Below, piece by piece: positions 39,122 through 46,916 of a stretch of DNA of 64,000 nucleotides. Origin of the DNA: Methylotenera sp. (lineage in GTDB: Bacteria; Pseudomonadota; Gammaproteobacteria; Burkholderiales; Methylophilaceae); the NCBI RefSeq assembly GCF_030653755.1, contig NZ_JAURYU010000008.1:17387-81386 (forward strand), given 5' to 3'. The notes under the pieces were generated by a model. That model was not told the origin of the DNA and did not search any database. It was given only the letters and a program-made list of their open reading frames with translations. How positions within the stretch are numbered: position 1 is the stretch's first letter; every line of letters starts with the position of its first letter. Made by a program: the position numbers and the translations under genes.

Positions 39122-40344
39122 TGTTTACCGCAATGTTAGGCGAAGCATGGCACGCGATGGGTGCCAATCGTTTACGCACATTTTTGACCATGCTTGGCAT
39201 GGTAATAGGCGTTAGTGCGGTTGTACTGATGATGGCCATTGGGCAAGGGGCTGAAGCCGCTGTTAAACGCTCAATCAGCGCAATGGGTAGCAATCTTTTC
39301 GTTATACTATCAGGACCGCCAACCTCAGGCGGCGCAAGATCTGCCACTGGCAACGCGCCATCACTAAATGTCAAAGATGCTAACGCAATATCAGATCTGG
39401 ACGGTGTGGTTGGTGTTGCACCTGTCACCATGGGGAAAGCGCAAATCGTATTTGGCAGTAATAACTGGAACACTGACATCATCGGCACTACGCCAAGTTA
39501 CCTAGAAATACGCGGATGGAACTTGAGTGACGGCTATGCATTCTCTGAATCAGACATTCGCTCTGCCACCCGTGTTGCATTGGTTGGAAAAACTATTGTC
39601 CAGAACATATTTGGTGACAATATTGACCCTGTCGGAAAAACCATCCGCATTAAACAAAGTCCTTTTGTCATTTTAGGTGTGCTTGATAGCAAAGGTCAAA
39701 CGCTTGATGGCCGCGATCAGGATGACACGATTATTGTGCCACTCACCACCGCACAACGTAAACTATTTGGTAACCAGCTCCCGGGCAGTGTGCGGCAAAT
39801 TATCGTTCAAGCTGAGTCTGACAACACCATGCCAATGGTAGAAGAAGGCTTAAACAGCCTACTTAATCAACGCCATAACATAAGAGAAGGATCAGACAGC
39901 GACTTCTATGTCCGCAACCTTACGGCGATTGCTAACTCAGCAGCTGAAACGACGCGCACCATGTCTCTGCTGTTAGGTGCAATTGCCTCAGTATCTTTGC
40001 TGGTAGGCGGTATTGGTATCATGAACATCATGCTAGTGTCAGTCACCGAGCGTACGCGAGAAATCGGCATTCGCATGGCAATTGGCGCACGTCAGCGCGA
40101 CATTTTATTGCAGTTCTTATTGGAAGCTATCGTCATTTCGATTGTAGGCTGCCTGATTGGCATTGCAATTGGTGTTGGTGGCGCCATCATGGTGAACATC
40201 ATCACAAAGGCAGAAATCATTATTTCAGCAAACTCAGTTGCCATTGCCTTTGGCGTAGCAGCAAGTATTGGTGTGTTCTTTGGCTTTTACCCTGCCCGCA
40301 AAGCCGCAATGCTCAACCCTATTGAGGCATTGCGCTACCAATAG
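39121..40344 (+). CDS. ABC transporter permease (MacB type)
   Basis: 407 residues. One membrane helix near 20-45 (RLRTFLTMLGMVIGVSAVVLMM), a MacB_PCD periplasmic domain (about 50-275), then three C-terminal FtsX-type helices with VSVTERTREIGIRMAIGARQRDI between. With the separate ATPase it makes a MacB-like mechanotransmitter. Substrates of such pumps include macrolides and siderophores such as pyoverdine; the iron-linked setting favours siderophore or related export. Confidence 0.9.
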   Translation: MFTAMLGEAWHAMGANRLRTFLTMLGMVIGVSAVVLMMAIGQGAEAAVKRSISAMGSNLFVILSGPPTSGGARSATGNAPSLNVKDANAISDLDGVVGVAPVTMGKAQIVFGSNNWNTDIIGTTPSYLEIRGWNLSDGYAFSESDIRSATRVALVGKTIVQNIFGDNIDPVGKTIRIKQSPFVILGVLDSKGQTLDGRDQDDTIIVPLTTAQRKLFGNQLPGSVRQIIVQAESDNTMPMVEEGLNSLLNQRHNIREGSDSDFYVRNLTAIANSAAETTRTMSLLLGAIASVSLLVGGIGIMNIMLVSVTERTREIGIRMAIGARQRDILLQFLLEAIVISIVGCLIGIAIGVGGAIMVNIITKAEIIISANSVAIAFGVAASIGVFFGFYPARKAAMLNPIEALRYQ

Positions 40345-40352
40345 CCATACTT

Positions 40353-40382
40353 ATGCGATAGCTAGGTGATTAGCTATCGCAT
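40353..40382. repeat. Strong hairpin after the efflux operon
   Basis: ATGCGATAGCTA and TAGCTATCGCAT, perfect 12-base arms around a GGTGAT loop, 9 bases past the permease stop. No T-run follows, so it may be a Rho-assisted or processing element rather than a standard terminator. Confidence 0.7.
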
Positions 40383-40461
40383 GCTTGCACTGAGCTTTCT
40401 ATCGAATGGCTAAAATGCTATTGTCACACAATGAAAATAAATCCCCAGAGAGCTACCACCT

Positions 40462-41082
40462 ATGGCCAAAGATTGTTGTAACAGCGAATGCAGCAACCAG
40501 AAGCTACTAACGCCTAAATATAAGAAAGTACTTTGGGTCGCATTAGTCATAAATGCGACGATGTTTTTCGTAGAAATTCTCAGTGGACTTAATGCCCAAT
40601 CAGTCTCGTTAATGGCTGATGCCATCGACTTTTTTGGTGATGCCATGAACTATGGCATATCTTTAGCAGTGTTATCTATGAGCCTTGCATGGCGTGCGCG
40701 TGCCGCGCTGTTTAAAGGGATGACAATGGGCAGTTTTGGATTATTAGTACTAGCCTACACCGTATGGTCTACCATGCATGGTGAAGTACCAGAAGCGTAC
40801 ACTATGGGGTTTGTAGGTTTTATTGCGCTTCTCGCGAATGTAAGTGTTGCCATGATGCTCTATGCCTATCGCGATGGAGACGCCAATATGCAATCAGTAT
40901 GGCTATGCAGCAGAAATGATGCTATCGGGAATTTTGCCGTCATGATGGCAGCGCTAGGCGTATTAGGAAGTAAAAGCGCATGGCCTGATTTGATTGTGGC
41001 AGTGGTCATGGCCAGCCTTGGTGTATCAGCGGCGATACAGATAATAAAGCAAGCGAGATCGGAGTTGAATCACCAACAATAA
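40462..41082 (+). CDS. Cation diffusion facilitator-type transporter
   Basis: 206 residues, six membrane helices. It opens with a cysteine-containing KDCCNSECSNQ stretch that may bind metal. The second helix has LMADAIDFFGDAMNYG and a later one CSRNDAIGNFAVMM, the two positions where CDF proteins carry their metal ligands. The usual C-terminal cytosolic domain is missing, as in other short members. It probably exports a divalent metal (zinc, cobalt or iron). Stands alone between the pump and exbD. Confidence 0.75.
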   Translation: MAKDCCNSECSNQKLLTPKYKKVLWVALVINATMFFVEILSGLNAQSVSLMADAIDFFGDAMNYGISLAVLSMSLAWRARAALFKGMTMGSFGLLVLAYTVWSTMHGEVPEAYTMGFVGFIALLANVSVAMMLYAYRDGDANMQSVWLCSRNDAIGNFAVMMAALGVLGSKSAWPDLIVAVVMASLGVSAAIQIIKQARSELNHQQ

Positions 41083-41266
41083 AATATGTGCGACTTCAAC
41101 TTGTGAAAATTCACAGTTACCATAGCCTCCGCATTACGTACAATCAAAAAAATTTGCAAGATACCAAAAAAAACGCTAATTACGATGGCAGCCAACCCAA
41201 GTCACACAAGCATGACAAAAAATGGCACAATATTCACTGCGCAACCTTTAACCAACCAATAAGTAA

Positions 41267-41686
41267 CTACTTACTTTCGCTCACAAAACCCATTTTACTA
41301 ACACCTGAGTTTTGCGCATCAGCCATCACTTCAGCCAACACTTGATAGCGCGTTTCTTTATCAGCTCGAATATTTAACTCTGGCTGTGGTTTCTTCTGGG
41401 CAATTTCTTTTAACTTCAATTTCAGTTCACCTTGCACCAGCGGCATATCATTCCAGTACATTTTTCCTGATGCATCAATAGATACAGAAATCACTTCTGG
41501 CTTTTCAGGGATAGGCTCGCTACTTGTTTGTGGTAAATCAATTTTTACAGCATGCGTCAGCAATGGTGCGGTAATAATAAAAATCACCAATAACACCAAC
41601 ATCACATCCACTAACGGTGTAGTGTTAATCTCAGACATAGGTGCCGAATGCGGCGCACCGCCGACATTGCTTCCTGACCCTATCAT
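41267..41686 (-). CDS. exbD: Biopolymer transport protein ExbD
   Basis: 139 residues. A glycine/serine-rich start, then one membrane helix with the proton-pathway aspartate in TTPLVDVMLVLLVIFIITAP, and a periplasmic domain. Works with ExbB and TonB to power outer-membrane receptors. Its ATG overlaps the exbB stop (ATGA). Last gene of the iron cluster. Confidence 0.95.
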   Translation of the reverse strand: MIGSGSNVGGAPHSAPMSEINTTPLVDVMLVLLVIFIITAPLLTHAVKIDLPQTSSEPIPEKPEVISVSIDASGKMYWNDMPLVQGELKLKLKEIAQKKPQPELNIRADKETRYQVLAEVMADAQNSGVSKMGFVSESK

Positions 41687-42432
41687 GCTACGACCCCTGC
41701 AACATGCACAGCTTGGTCAGTAACGCCCTGTTTATGCGCGCGTGTAGTGCCTATCACCGCACCTGTCGTAATCAAGGTATGCAACTCGTAGCCAAATTTC
41801 TCAAGCGTTACCGATAAAGCACGGTTACTACGCACAATTGCGTTATAAGCTAACACAGCTGGAATAGCGACAGCCAAACCTAGTGCCGTCATAATCAAAG
41901 CCTCACCTACTGGTCCTGCAACTTTATCCAATGTCGCCTGACCACTTAAGCTAATACTAGCAAGCGCATGATAAATACCCCACACTGTACCAAATAAGCC
42001 AACAAATGGTGACACACTACCTACAGAAGCCAGCACAGTAAGTCCGCCTTCCATATTTGCATTTTCTTCTGCAATGCTACGGTTCATGGCGCGCGCGACA
42101 AATTCATCTTGTGCCACCATTTCAGTGCCTTTTACTGTACACAGTTTGTGATGCTCAGCCGCTAAAATCGCTTTTTCTGCCAGCCTAGCTAGCCCTGTAT
42201 TAGCATATGCCTGACTTTGCTTCATTGCCACAGCCAAACTTGGTGCTTGCCAAAAAGCCTGTAAAAATGACTGATATGCGCTACGCATACGCCATGCACT
42301 AATGCTTCTAGTCACGATTAAATACCAACTCGCCACAGACATTGTTAACAATATCATGGCAACCAATATAGAAACTGGCCCACCTGCCGTGATAAATTCC
42401 CAACTATTAAACTCATAACCGTTTTGCATCAT
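41683..42432 (-). CDS. exbB: Biopolymer transport protein ExbB
   Basis: 249 residues of the ExbB/TolQ family. Three membrane helices: about 18-40, then the pair around SPFVGLFGTVWGIYHAL and EALIMTALGLAVAIPAVLAYN. Forms the proton channel around ExbD and energises TonB. 114 bases downstream of tonB. Confidence 0.95.
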   Translation of the reverse strand: MMQNGYEFNSWEFITAGGPVSILVAMILLTMSVASWYLIVTRSISAWRMRSAYQSFLQAFWQAPSLAVAMKQSQAYANTGLARLAEKAILAAEHHKLCTVKGTEMVAQDEFVARAMNRSIAEENANMEGGLTVLASVGSVSPFVGLFGTVWGIYHALASISLSGQATLDKVAGPVGEALIMTALGLAVAIPAVLAYNAIVRSNRALSVTLEKFGYELHTLITTGAVIGTTRAHKQGVTDQAVHVAGVVA

Positions 42433-42546
42433 TACCCTCGCTTAATTCTTAATCTGTTAATTGATTCAGCCCCATGTCTTACTGTTCATCAATCTACTTT
42501 TCATCAGCCTATACACGCATTAATCTATGCGTATTGATTGAGTGAC

Positions 42547-43389
42547 TTAACTACTCAATGTGAAATTTACTGGCACCAGTACATAAGCGCTAATTGGCTG
42601 ATTACTACGTTTTGCTGGTACAAAACTCCATTTTTTAACAGCCTCAATGGCTGCCTGATCTAATTTATGATGGCCACTACTGGTATCTACTTTAACAGTC
42701 TCAGCTTTGCCATTTTCTGACACTAAAACTTTAAGTAACACTTTGCCTTGCTCCCCCATTCTTCTTGCTACCATTGGATAAGCAGGTGCTGGGTTATTTA
42801 AATAGGCAGCCCCAAAACTAGGTGGCTCAATCACTGGCGCAGCCGCTACCTTTTCATTGACAACTTTATCAGTCACTTCTGTTGTCTTTGCTAATTGTTG
42901 CGATTCAGCGGGCTTACTCTCTGCAACAACGGCCTCTTCGACCTTCTGTTCTACTACTGGCTCTACTTGCTCAATTTTTCTAACAGCTTCTTCATTCACG
43001 ACCAGCTTTTCTTCTGAGACTTTCTGCTTTTGCACCACTGTTTTTTTCACTGATGGTTTTTGAACAGGTTGCACTTGCTCTACAGGTGATTTAGCTTCTG
43101 GAACATCTGCAACTTGGCTCACCAAACTCACCATCATTGGTGTTGTTAGCTTATTAAGGTCAACAGTTTCTGGTTTAGCGTTCAACAAACCAGCAACAGC
43201 AACCATATGCATCAGGGTCACTACAGCAAGCATTTTGTAAGAGATTGTTTTTTTGTTTTTACGTGCTGGATTAATATAATTGTTAATCGGAAAATGTTTT
43301 ACATTAGATTTACTTGTAGCATCTACCTTGCTTACAAAAGGCTCCAAAAAGAAGTGAGTATTCACTGCAAGCTCTGAATTTGTCATCAT
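42547..43389 (-). CDS. tonB: Energy transducer TonB
   Basis: 280 residues. A cytoplasmic N-terminus of about 48 residues, longer than usual, precedes the membrane helix (about 49-66). A spacer rich in valine, lysine, glutamate and proline follows, and the C-terminal TonB domain is at about 195-280 (PAPAYPMVARRMGEQGKVLLKVLVSENG, KKWSFVPAKRS). It carries energy to TonB-dependent receptors. 50 bases downstream of hemP. Confidence 0.93.
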   Translation of the reverse strand: MMTNSELAVNTHFFLEPFVSKVDATSKSNVKHFPINNYINPARKNKKTISYKMLAVVTLMHMVAVAGLLNAKPETVDLNKLTTPMMVSLVSQVADVPEAKSPVEQVQPVQKPSVKKTVVQKQKVSEEKLVVNEEAVRKIEQVEPVVEQKVEEAVVAESKPAESQQLAKTTEVTDKVVNEKVAAAPVIEPPSFGAAYLNNPAPAYPMVARRMGEQGKVLLKVLVSENGKAETVKVDTSSGHHKLDQAAIEAVKKWSFVPAKRSNQPISAYVLVPVNFTLSS

Positions 43390-43438
43390 ACTTCCTCCTA
43401 ACCTATTCCGTAAAAACTGTAATACTGCTAATGCAGTA

Positions 43439-43609
43439 CTACTTTGTAAGAATCAACTTACCCTGATTGGTAAGTCTCAAACGGTAATCTTCACCAACGT
43501 GCTTAATCACCAACTCTCGCGCACCTGAAAACAACAACTCACTTGTTGTCACCCTAGCAACAGAAGACTCCTTAACTTTGGGTTCATGTTTTTTTTCATC
43601 CAGCATCAT
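43439..43609 (-). CDS. hemP: Hemin uptake protein HemP
   Basis: 56 residues, too short for routine calling. A charged N-terminus of about 20 residues, then the HemP core: TSELLFSGARELVIKHVGEDYRLR with LTNQGKLILTK at the very end, the family hallmark. HemP/HmuP proteins of alpha- and betaproteobacteria activate expression of haem receptor genes and are Fur-regulated. A Fur-box candidate lies about 60 bases upstream. Start at the first of two adjacent ATGs. tonB, exbB and exbD follow. Confidence 0.85.
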   Translation of the reverse strand: MMLDEKKHEPKVKESSVARVTTSELLFSGARELVIKHVGEDYRLRLTNQGKLILTK

Positions 43610-43664
43610 TTATCAGGCCCATTATCAAGTTGGTTATTTCACCCAAATTACTTTAAGCAATAAA

Positions 43665-43683
43665 GCTAATGATAATTGTTATC
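43665..43683. promoter_or_regulatory. Fur box upstream of hemP-tonB-exbBD
   Basis: GCTAATGATAATTGTTATC matches the Fur consensus at 16 of 19; the core AATGATAATTGTTATCATT (43668-43686) is a near-perfect palindrome. 56 bases before hemP. Confidence 0.8.
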
Positions 43684-43800
43684 ATTTAGATTTGTCAATA
43701 GCTTTATGTATTAGCTTTGCTCTATGTGATTGATTTACTTAACTGCATCTACTAAATTACTGTACTTATTAAAATATTGCGCATACTAAAATTACGCTCA

Positions 43801-44073
43801 CTAGTGAACACTGCAATTAACGGCGGACTGTTGTGTGACAATGGCTTTTTCCTGTTGATACAACGCCAGCCTTGTGACAGCATCTGCTAGTAAAGTTTTT
43901 AAGGTATGCAAAGTGCCAGCATCTATTCGCAAGCTAATTGCACCTAGTTCCAGCTCTGCTACATTACAATTTTCGCAAAATATAATCTGACCACTTTCAT
44001 TTCTAGACAATAAAACTCGTAGGCACGAGGCTTGATTATTTGTGACGTTATCTAGCGCTTTTTTATTTTTCAT
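43801..44073 (-). CDS. Small protein, paralogue of the 68-residue protein in the same cluster
   Basis: 90 residues, no signal peptide. I know no family. Residues about 42-72 (VAELELGAISLR, then a helix ending AVTRLALYQQ) align with VELEIGGTSLRL and AVARLVMQTE of the protein at 45451-45657, so the two are paralogues. Two cysteines in FCENCN may bind a metal. It lies between the two HemP-type genes, 7 bases after the longer one. Confidence 0.65.
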   Translation of the reverse strand: MKNKKALDNVTNNQASCLRVLLSRNESGQIIFCENCNVAELELGAISLRIDAGTLHTLKTLLADAVTRLALYQQEKAIVTQQSAVNCSVH

Positions 44074-44080
44074 GTCACAC

Positions 44081-44302
44081 CTATTTAGTTAGTATCAATT
44101 TATTTTGTTTAGTAATTCGTAAAAAATAAGTTTCATCTTCGTGATCAATCATCACTTCTTTCACATTTGTAAACAGCTTGTCGCTATTTAATCTTTTTAT
44201 TCTAGAAATCTTAATGTCTTCTTGCGTACGCGTACTGTCTGTCACAATTGCTATATCAAAACTCATATGCTCTTTAGAGGTTAAATTAGTAATAATTTTC
44301 AT
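44081..44302 (-). CDS. HemP paralogue with N-terminal extension
   Basis: 73 residues. The C-terminal 40 match HemP position by position: SDKLFTNVKEVMIDHEDETYFLR and ITKQNKLILTK against the classical copy at 43439. The N-terminal 33 residues are extra and not repeated in the other copy. Most of the HemP core is kept, although the basic residues differ. It is part of the iron cluster, after the S4 paralogue. Confidence 0.75.
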   Translation of the reverse strand: MKIITNLTSKEHMSFDIAIVTDSTRTQEDIKISRIKRLNSDKLFTNVKEVMIDHEDETYFLRITKQNKLILTK

Positions 44303-44469
44303 GATGGCAGCCCAGTTAAGTCACTAACATTAAAAAGATGGCCGACTTACATAAGGGTTATCCTTAATGCAACCATAAATGATCTGTTAAGATCAAGGAG
44401 ACGCATGTTGCCATGCATTTACTACATTTGAGCAGCTGTTAGGAGCCACTCAAATTCTGCTACCAACCA

Positions 44470-45087
44470 CTACACGCGGTTAGCGTAATATTCAACCACA
44501 AGCTGCACATCCACAGGGAACGGCACATCACTTACCGCGGGTAAGTGCGCCACTGTCACCACTTGTGTTGCTGTATCCCAAGCCAACCACTCTGGGCGTT
44601 CTAAAGAGGGTTGCTTTACTGTTTCTACCACCATTGGGATATTTTTACTTTTAGGCTTAACAGTGATTTCATCACCTATATTTAATCTTATCGATGGAAT
44701 ATTAGCGGGCTTGCCGTTTAACATTAGGTGTCCATGGCTCACTAACTGCCTTGCAGCAATCACATTTGGCGCAAAGCCAGCACGGAAAACCACGTTATCC
44801 ATTCGACGTTCGAGTAGCTGCAACAATCTTTCACCTGTTGGCTCCTTACCTTTACGCGCATCCAGTATTAATCTGCGCATTTGGGTTTCTGTAAGCCCGT
44901 AATTGAAACGAATCTTTTGTTTTTCCTGTAGCTTCACACCAAAATCAGAGCGGCGCTTACGCGATGCTTTATTACCATGCTGACCTGGCGGCGTTGGCCG
45001 TGCTTCAATTGTTTTACGTGACAACCCAGGTAAATCTACCCCTAATGCACGCATCACTTTTAATCGTGGGCCAATAAATCGAGACAT
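44470..45087 (-). CDS. rpsD: 30S ribosomal protein S4 paralogue
   Basis: 205 residues, full S4 length. N-terminal FIGPRLKVMRALGVDLPGL and PPGQHGNKASRKRRSDFGVKLQEKQKIRFNYG are S4 signatures; the S4 RNA-binding domain (RRMDNVVFRAGFAPNVIAARQLVSHGHLMLNGKPANIPS) is intact at about 92-135. There is no cysteine. It is not in an alpha operon (rpsM-rpsK-rpsD-rpoA), but in a TonB/HemP cluster, so it is very probably a second copy. S4 starts 30S assembly, represses its own operon and takes part in antitermination; which role this copy has is unknown. Confidence 0.88.
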   Translation of the reverse strand: MSRFIGPRLKVMRALGVDLPGLSRKTIEARPTPPGQHGNKASRKRRSDFGVKLQEKQKIRFNYGLTETQMRRLILDARKGKEPTGERLLQLLERRMDNVVFRAGFAPNVIAARQLVSHGHLMLNGKPANIPSIRLNIGDEITVKPKSKNIPMVVETVKQPSLERPEWLAWDTATQVVTVAHLPAVSDVPFPVDVQLVVEYYANRV

Positions 45088-45118
45088 CTTGTTTCCTTAT
45101 CTATTTAATATTTATCAC

Positions 45119-45430
45119 TTATTGCAATGTGTTATGTGTGGCCAACAACCAATTGTCTTCTGTGCCATACTCATTGACGATTGCTTTCCATTGCTTAACC
45201 AAGCGCTCTGCAATATCTTCAATCAGCTTTGTATCTGCATACTCAGGTGCGGTTAACTTATTAGCTAATTCACTCGCCAACACTGCCAGCTCATGTGATG
45301 GCTTAAGCGCATATTGCGTAGCTACACAGCAAATTGCTGCCATTAACTCTCTTGAGGTTGGTAACTCAGGGTCAAATAATTCACTTGGTGCTTTTGATGC
45401 TGATACTTGTTTTTGCATGTTTGTACTCAC
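45119..45430 (-). CDS. Small protein of unknown function in the iron cluster
   Basis: 103 residues, no signal peptide or membrane helix, acidic and mostly helical. I do not recognise a family. Central stretch SRELMAAICCVATQYALKPS then SHELAVLASELANKL. It lies 31 bases upstream of the S4 paralogue and 20 bases after the 68-residue protein, so is probably co-transcribed. Confidence 0.6.
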   Translation of the reverse strand: MSTNMQKQVSASKAPSELFDPELPTSRELMAAICCVATQYALKPSHELAVLASELANKLTAPEYADTKLIEDIAERLVKQWKAIVNEYGTEDNWLLATHNTLQ

Positions 45431-45450
45431 TTGGTTTATTCACAGTATTA

Positions 45451-45657
45451 CTACACTTGATGCAACTCAGTTTGCATCACCAACCTTGCCACTGCTTTAC
45501 GCATCATTTCATTCATCATAAAAAAGTTACGCACTTCTAGCCGCAATGAAGTGCCTCCAATCTCTAGCTCAACAATGTCTTTTGCTTTGTTATAAAGCAC
45601 CTTGCAATCTTCATTACCTGTCAGTTTCGCTTGGCTAATAATTAGTTGCTTACTCAT
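45451..45657 (-). CDS. Small protein, first gene of the Fur-box cluster
   Basis: 68 residues. Paralogue of the 90-residue protein at 43801: both contain VELEIG..SLRL followed by a helix ending AVARL. No known domain. It starts about 25 bases from a Fur-box candidate and would be the first gene of the transcript reaching the S4 paralogue and HemP genes. Confidence 0.6.
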   Translation of the reverse strand: MSKQLIISQAKLTGNEDCKVLYNKAKDIVELEIGGTSLRLEVRNFFMMNEMMRKAVARLVMQTELHQV

Positions 45658-45682
45658 GTCGTACTCCGATCTATGAATTTAA

Positions 45683-45701
45683 ATAAATGATAATCATTCT
45701 C
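45683..45701. promoter_or_regulatory. Fur box at the head of the S4/HemP cluster
   Basis: ATAAATGATAATCATTCTC, with a perfect TGATAATCA core, agrees with the Fur consensus at 15 of 19. It lies 25 bases before the first gene, where bound Fur would block transcription. Confidence 0.8.
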
Positions 45702-45719
45702 ATTTGATATGTCAACAAT

Positions 45720-46194
45720 TAATTTCATACTAAATTGGTAAGGTATTATTTTTAAACTAATCTAAATTGCATACGCATACAGATGGATATCCCACACGCG
45801 GGCATATACCGTTATAGTTTAATGAGGGTAATCAGAAGAGTTAATGACAAGGAAATAACTTGTCGAGGTATTTAAATAAGAAGCAGTGAGACAGTAAATT
45901 AAGCGCGGTTATACCGTTGCGAAGACGTTATAAGCATTATGGGTGCCTGAAAAAAAGACTTTTCAAAAGATAAAGCTGCGCTAGTTGAGGCAAAACGTGA
46001 GAGCCTGTGTGTGTAAGTATAACTAAGCACACACAGGAAGAGCGGCACCTCTTAAAAAAGCCAGCAGCATACTTTGCAAGGCAGTCCGAGTAAAGTATGC
46101 ATTTATAGAGGCTTTGAAAATATACCTTGTGGTGCCGTGCTCTGTAGATTGTTCGCGCACAAGGCTTTTGGTTACTAAGTGTTTTGATTAAAAA
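45720..46194. other. Unexplained intergenic region with nested hairpins
   Basis: No ORF. Self-complementary parts: CCTGTGTGTG / CACACACAGG (46004-46013, 46028-46037); AGAGCGGCACC (46039-46049) with GGTGCCGTGCTCT (46131-46143); inside it AAAGCC / GGCTTT (46057-46062, 46110-46115) and GCATACTTT / AAAGTATGC (46067-46075, 46092-46100). The stems are properly nested, as in a structured RNA. On the minus strand the inner part is followed by a short T-run and could also end the lipoprotein transcript. No match to tmRNA, 6S RNA, RNase P or an integron attC that I can see. Confidence 0.5.
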
Positions 46195-46377
46195 TTATTG
46201 GCCTGTACCACCAGTGCCTGTGCCTGCCCCAGTACTAGCATCTCCTGTACCTGAGCTCTCCATCTCTGTAGCACCAGTTCCTGTGCCTGCGCCACTATGA
46301 GATTTTGGCTCCGCACATCCTACGCAAAAAACGATAGAGATTAGCGCTAATATTTTCCAAACATTGAATGTTTTCAT
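46195..46377 (-). CDS. Small Gly/Thr-rich putative lipoprotein
   Basis: 60 residues. A signal sequence (about 1-20) leads to CVGC, an imperfect lipobox with C21 as the probable acylation site. The rest is low complexity made of glycine, threonine, serine and alanine (GAGTGTGATEMESSGTG type). AGGAG lies 9 bases before the ATG. It has no recognisable family; anchoring in the envelope is inference. Confidence 0.55.
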   Translation of the reverse strand: MKTFNVWKILALISIVFCVGCAEPKSHSGAGTGTGATEMESSGTGDASTGAGTGTGGTGQ

Positions 46378-46780
46378 AAGAGAACTCCTTTAGATTTAAT
46401 GGGTATTGATTGAAAAATATTATGCGTTTAAAGTTAACTTTGTATGTGCGGTGACTAGCATAGTAAATTTATAACGTGAAATTAATAGTAAGAAGAATCC
46501 CCCGTGCTGCAAAACGATTAACCCTTCACTCGACCGATTCAGTACAAACTTATGGTAATTTCTTAACTAAAATACACTCAATCAGACAACGGTAAATTTC
46601 ATTAGCTCATATACGCTAAGTTACAGGCGCCTATCTCATGATTTATCTTAAGGTGCAATCATGAATACATATAACGTGAAAAATGCTTGAAAGCGCATAA
46701 TCATTTTCACTAACTAGCGACATTGATATACCAATCAAACGCTGGTTCTTAATTAAAATTAACTTTTATGGAGAACGATC
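46378..46780. other. Intergenic region upstream of pqqA
   Basis: About 400 bases between the divergent lipoprotein gene and pqqA. No further gene or strong palindrome is seen; it should hold both promoters. A 9-codon ORF at about 46660 is not supported. Confidence 0.4.
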
Positions 46781-46852
46781 ATGTGGACATCACCATCAGC
46801 AACTGAAATGCGTTTTGGCTTTGAAGTGACAATGTACGTAATGAATAAGTAA
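46781..46852 (+). CDS. pqqA: Coenzyme PQQ precursor peptide PqqA
   Basis: 23 residues, missed by routine calling: MWTSPSATEMRFG followed by FEVTMYVMNK. The glutamate and tyrosine of E-V-T-M-Y, which PqqE cross-links and from which PQQ is carved, are present at the right spacing, and the N-terminal MWT-P-S pattern is that of methylotroph PqqA. GGAG lies 8 bases before the ATG. A strong terminator follows directly, so it is transcribed alone: no pqqB, C, D or E is nearby. Separate pqqA genes, often in several copies, are known in methylotrophs. Confidence 0.85.
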   Translation: MWTSPSATEMRFGFEVTMYVMNK

Positions 46853-46867
46853 TACGCTTTCAGCAAT

Positions 46868-46896
46868 AAAAAAGGGAGCAATTGCTCCCCTTTTTT
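46868..46896 (+). terminator. Terminator after pqqA
   Basis: AAAAAGGGAGC, AATT, GCTCCCCTTTTTT. It serves pqqA on the plus strand and trhP on the minus strand. Confidence 0.9.
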
Positions 46897-46916
46897 ATAT
46901 CACCAAATCGTAAACT

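Noticed and set aside
35649..40344. Type I secretion system
   Set aside because: The ATPase and permease are of MacB type, separate and without peptidase or HlyB-like exporter domains.
46004..46143. Integron attC site or known RNA (tmRNA, 6S, RNase P)
   Set aside because: No RYYYAAC/GTTRRRY core sites and no match to the conserved cores of these RNAs.
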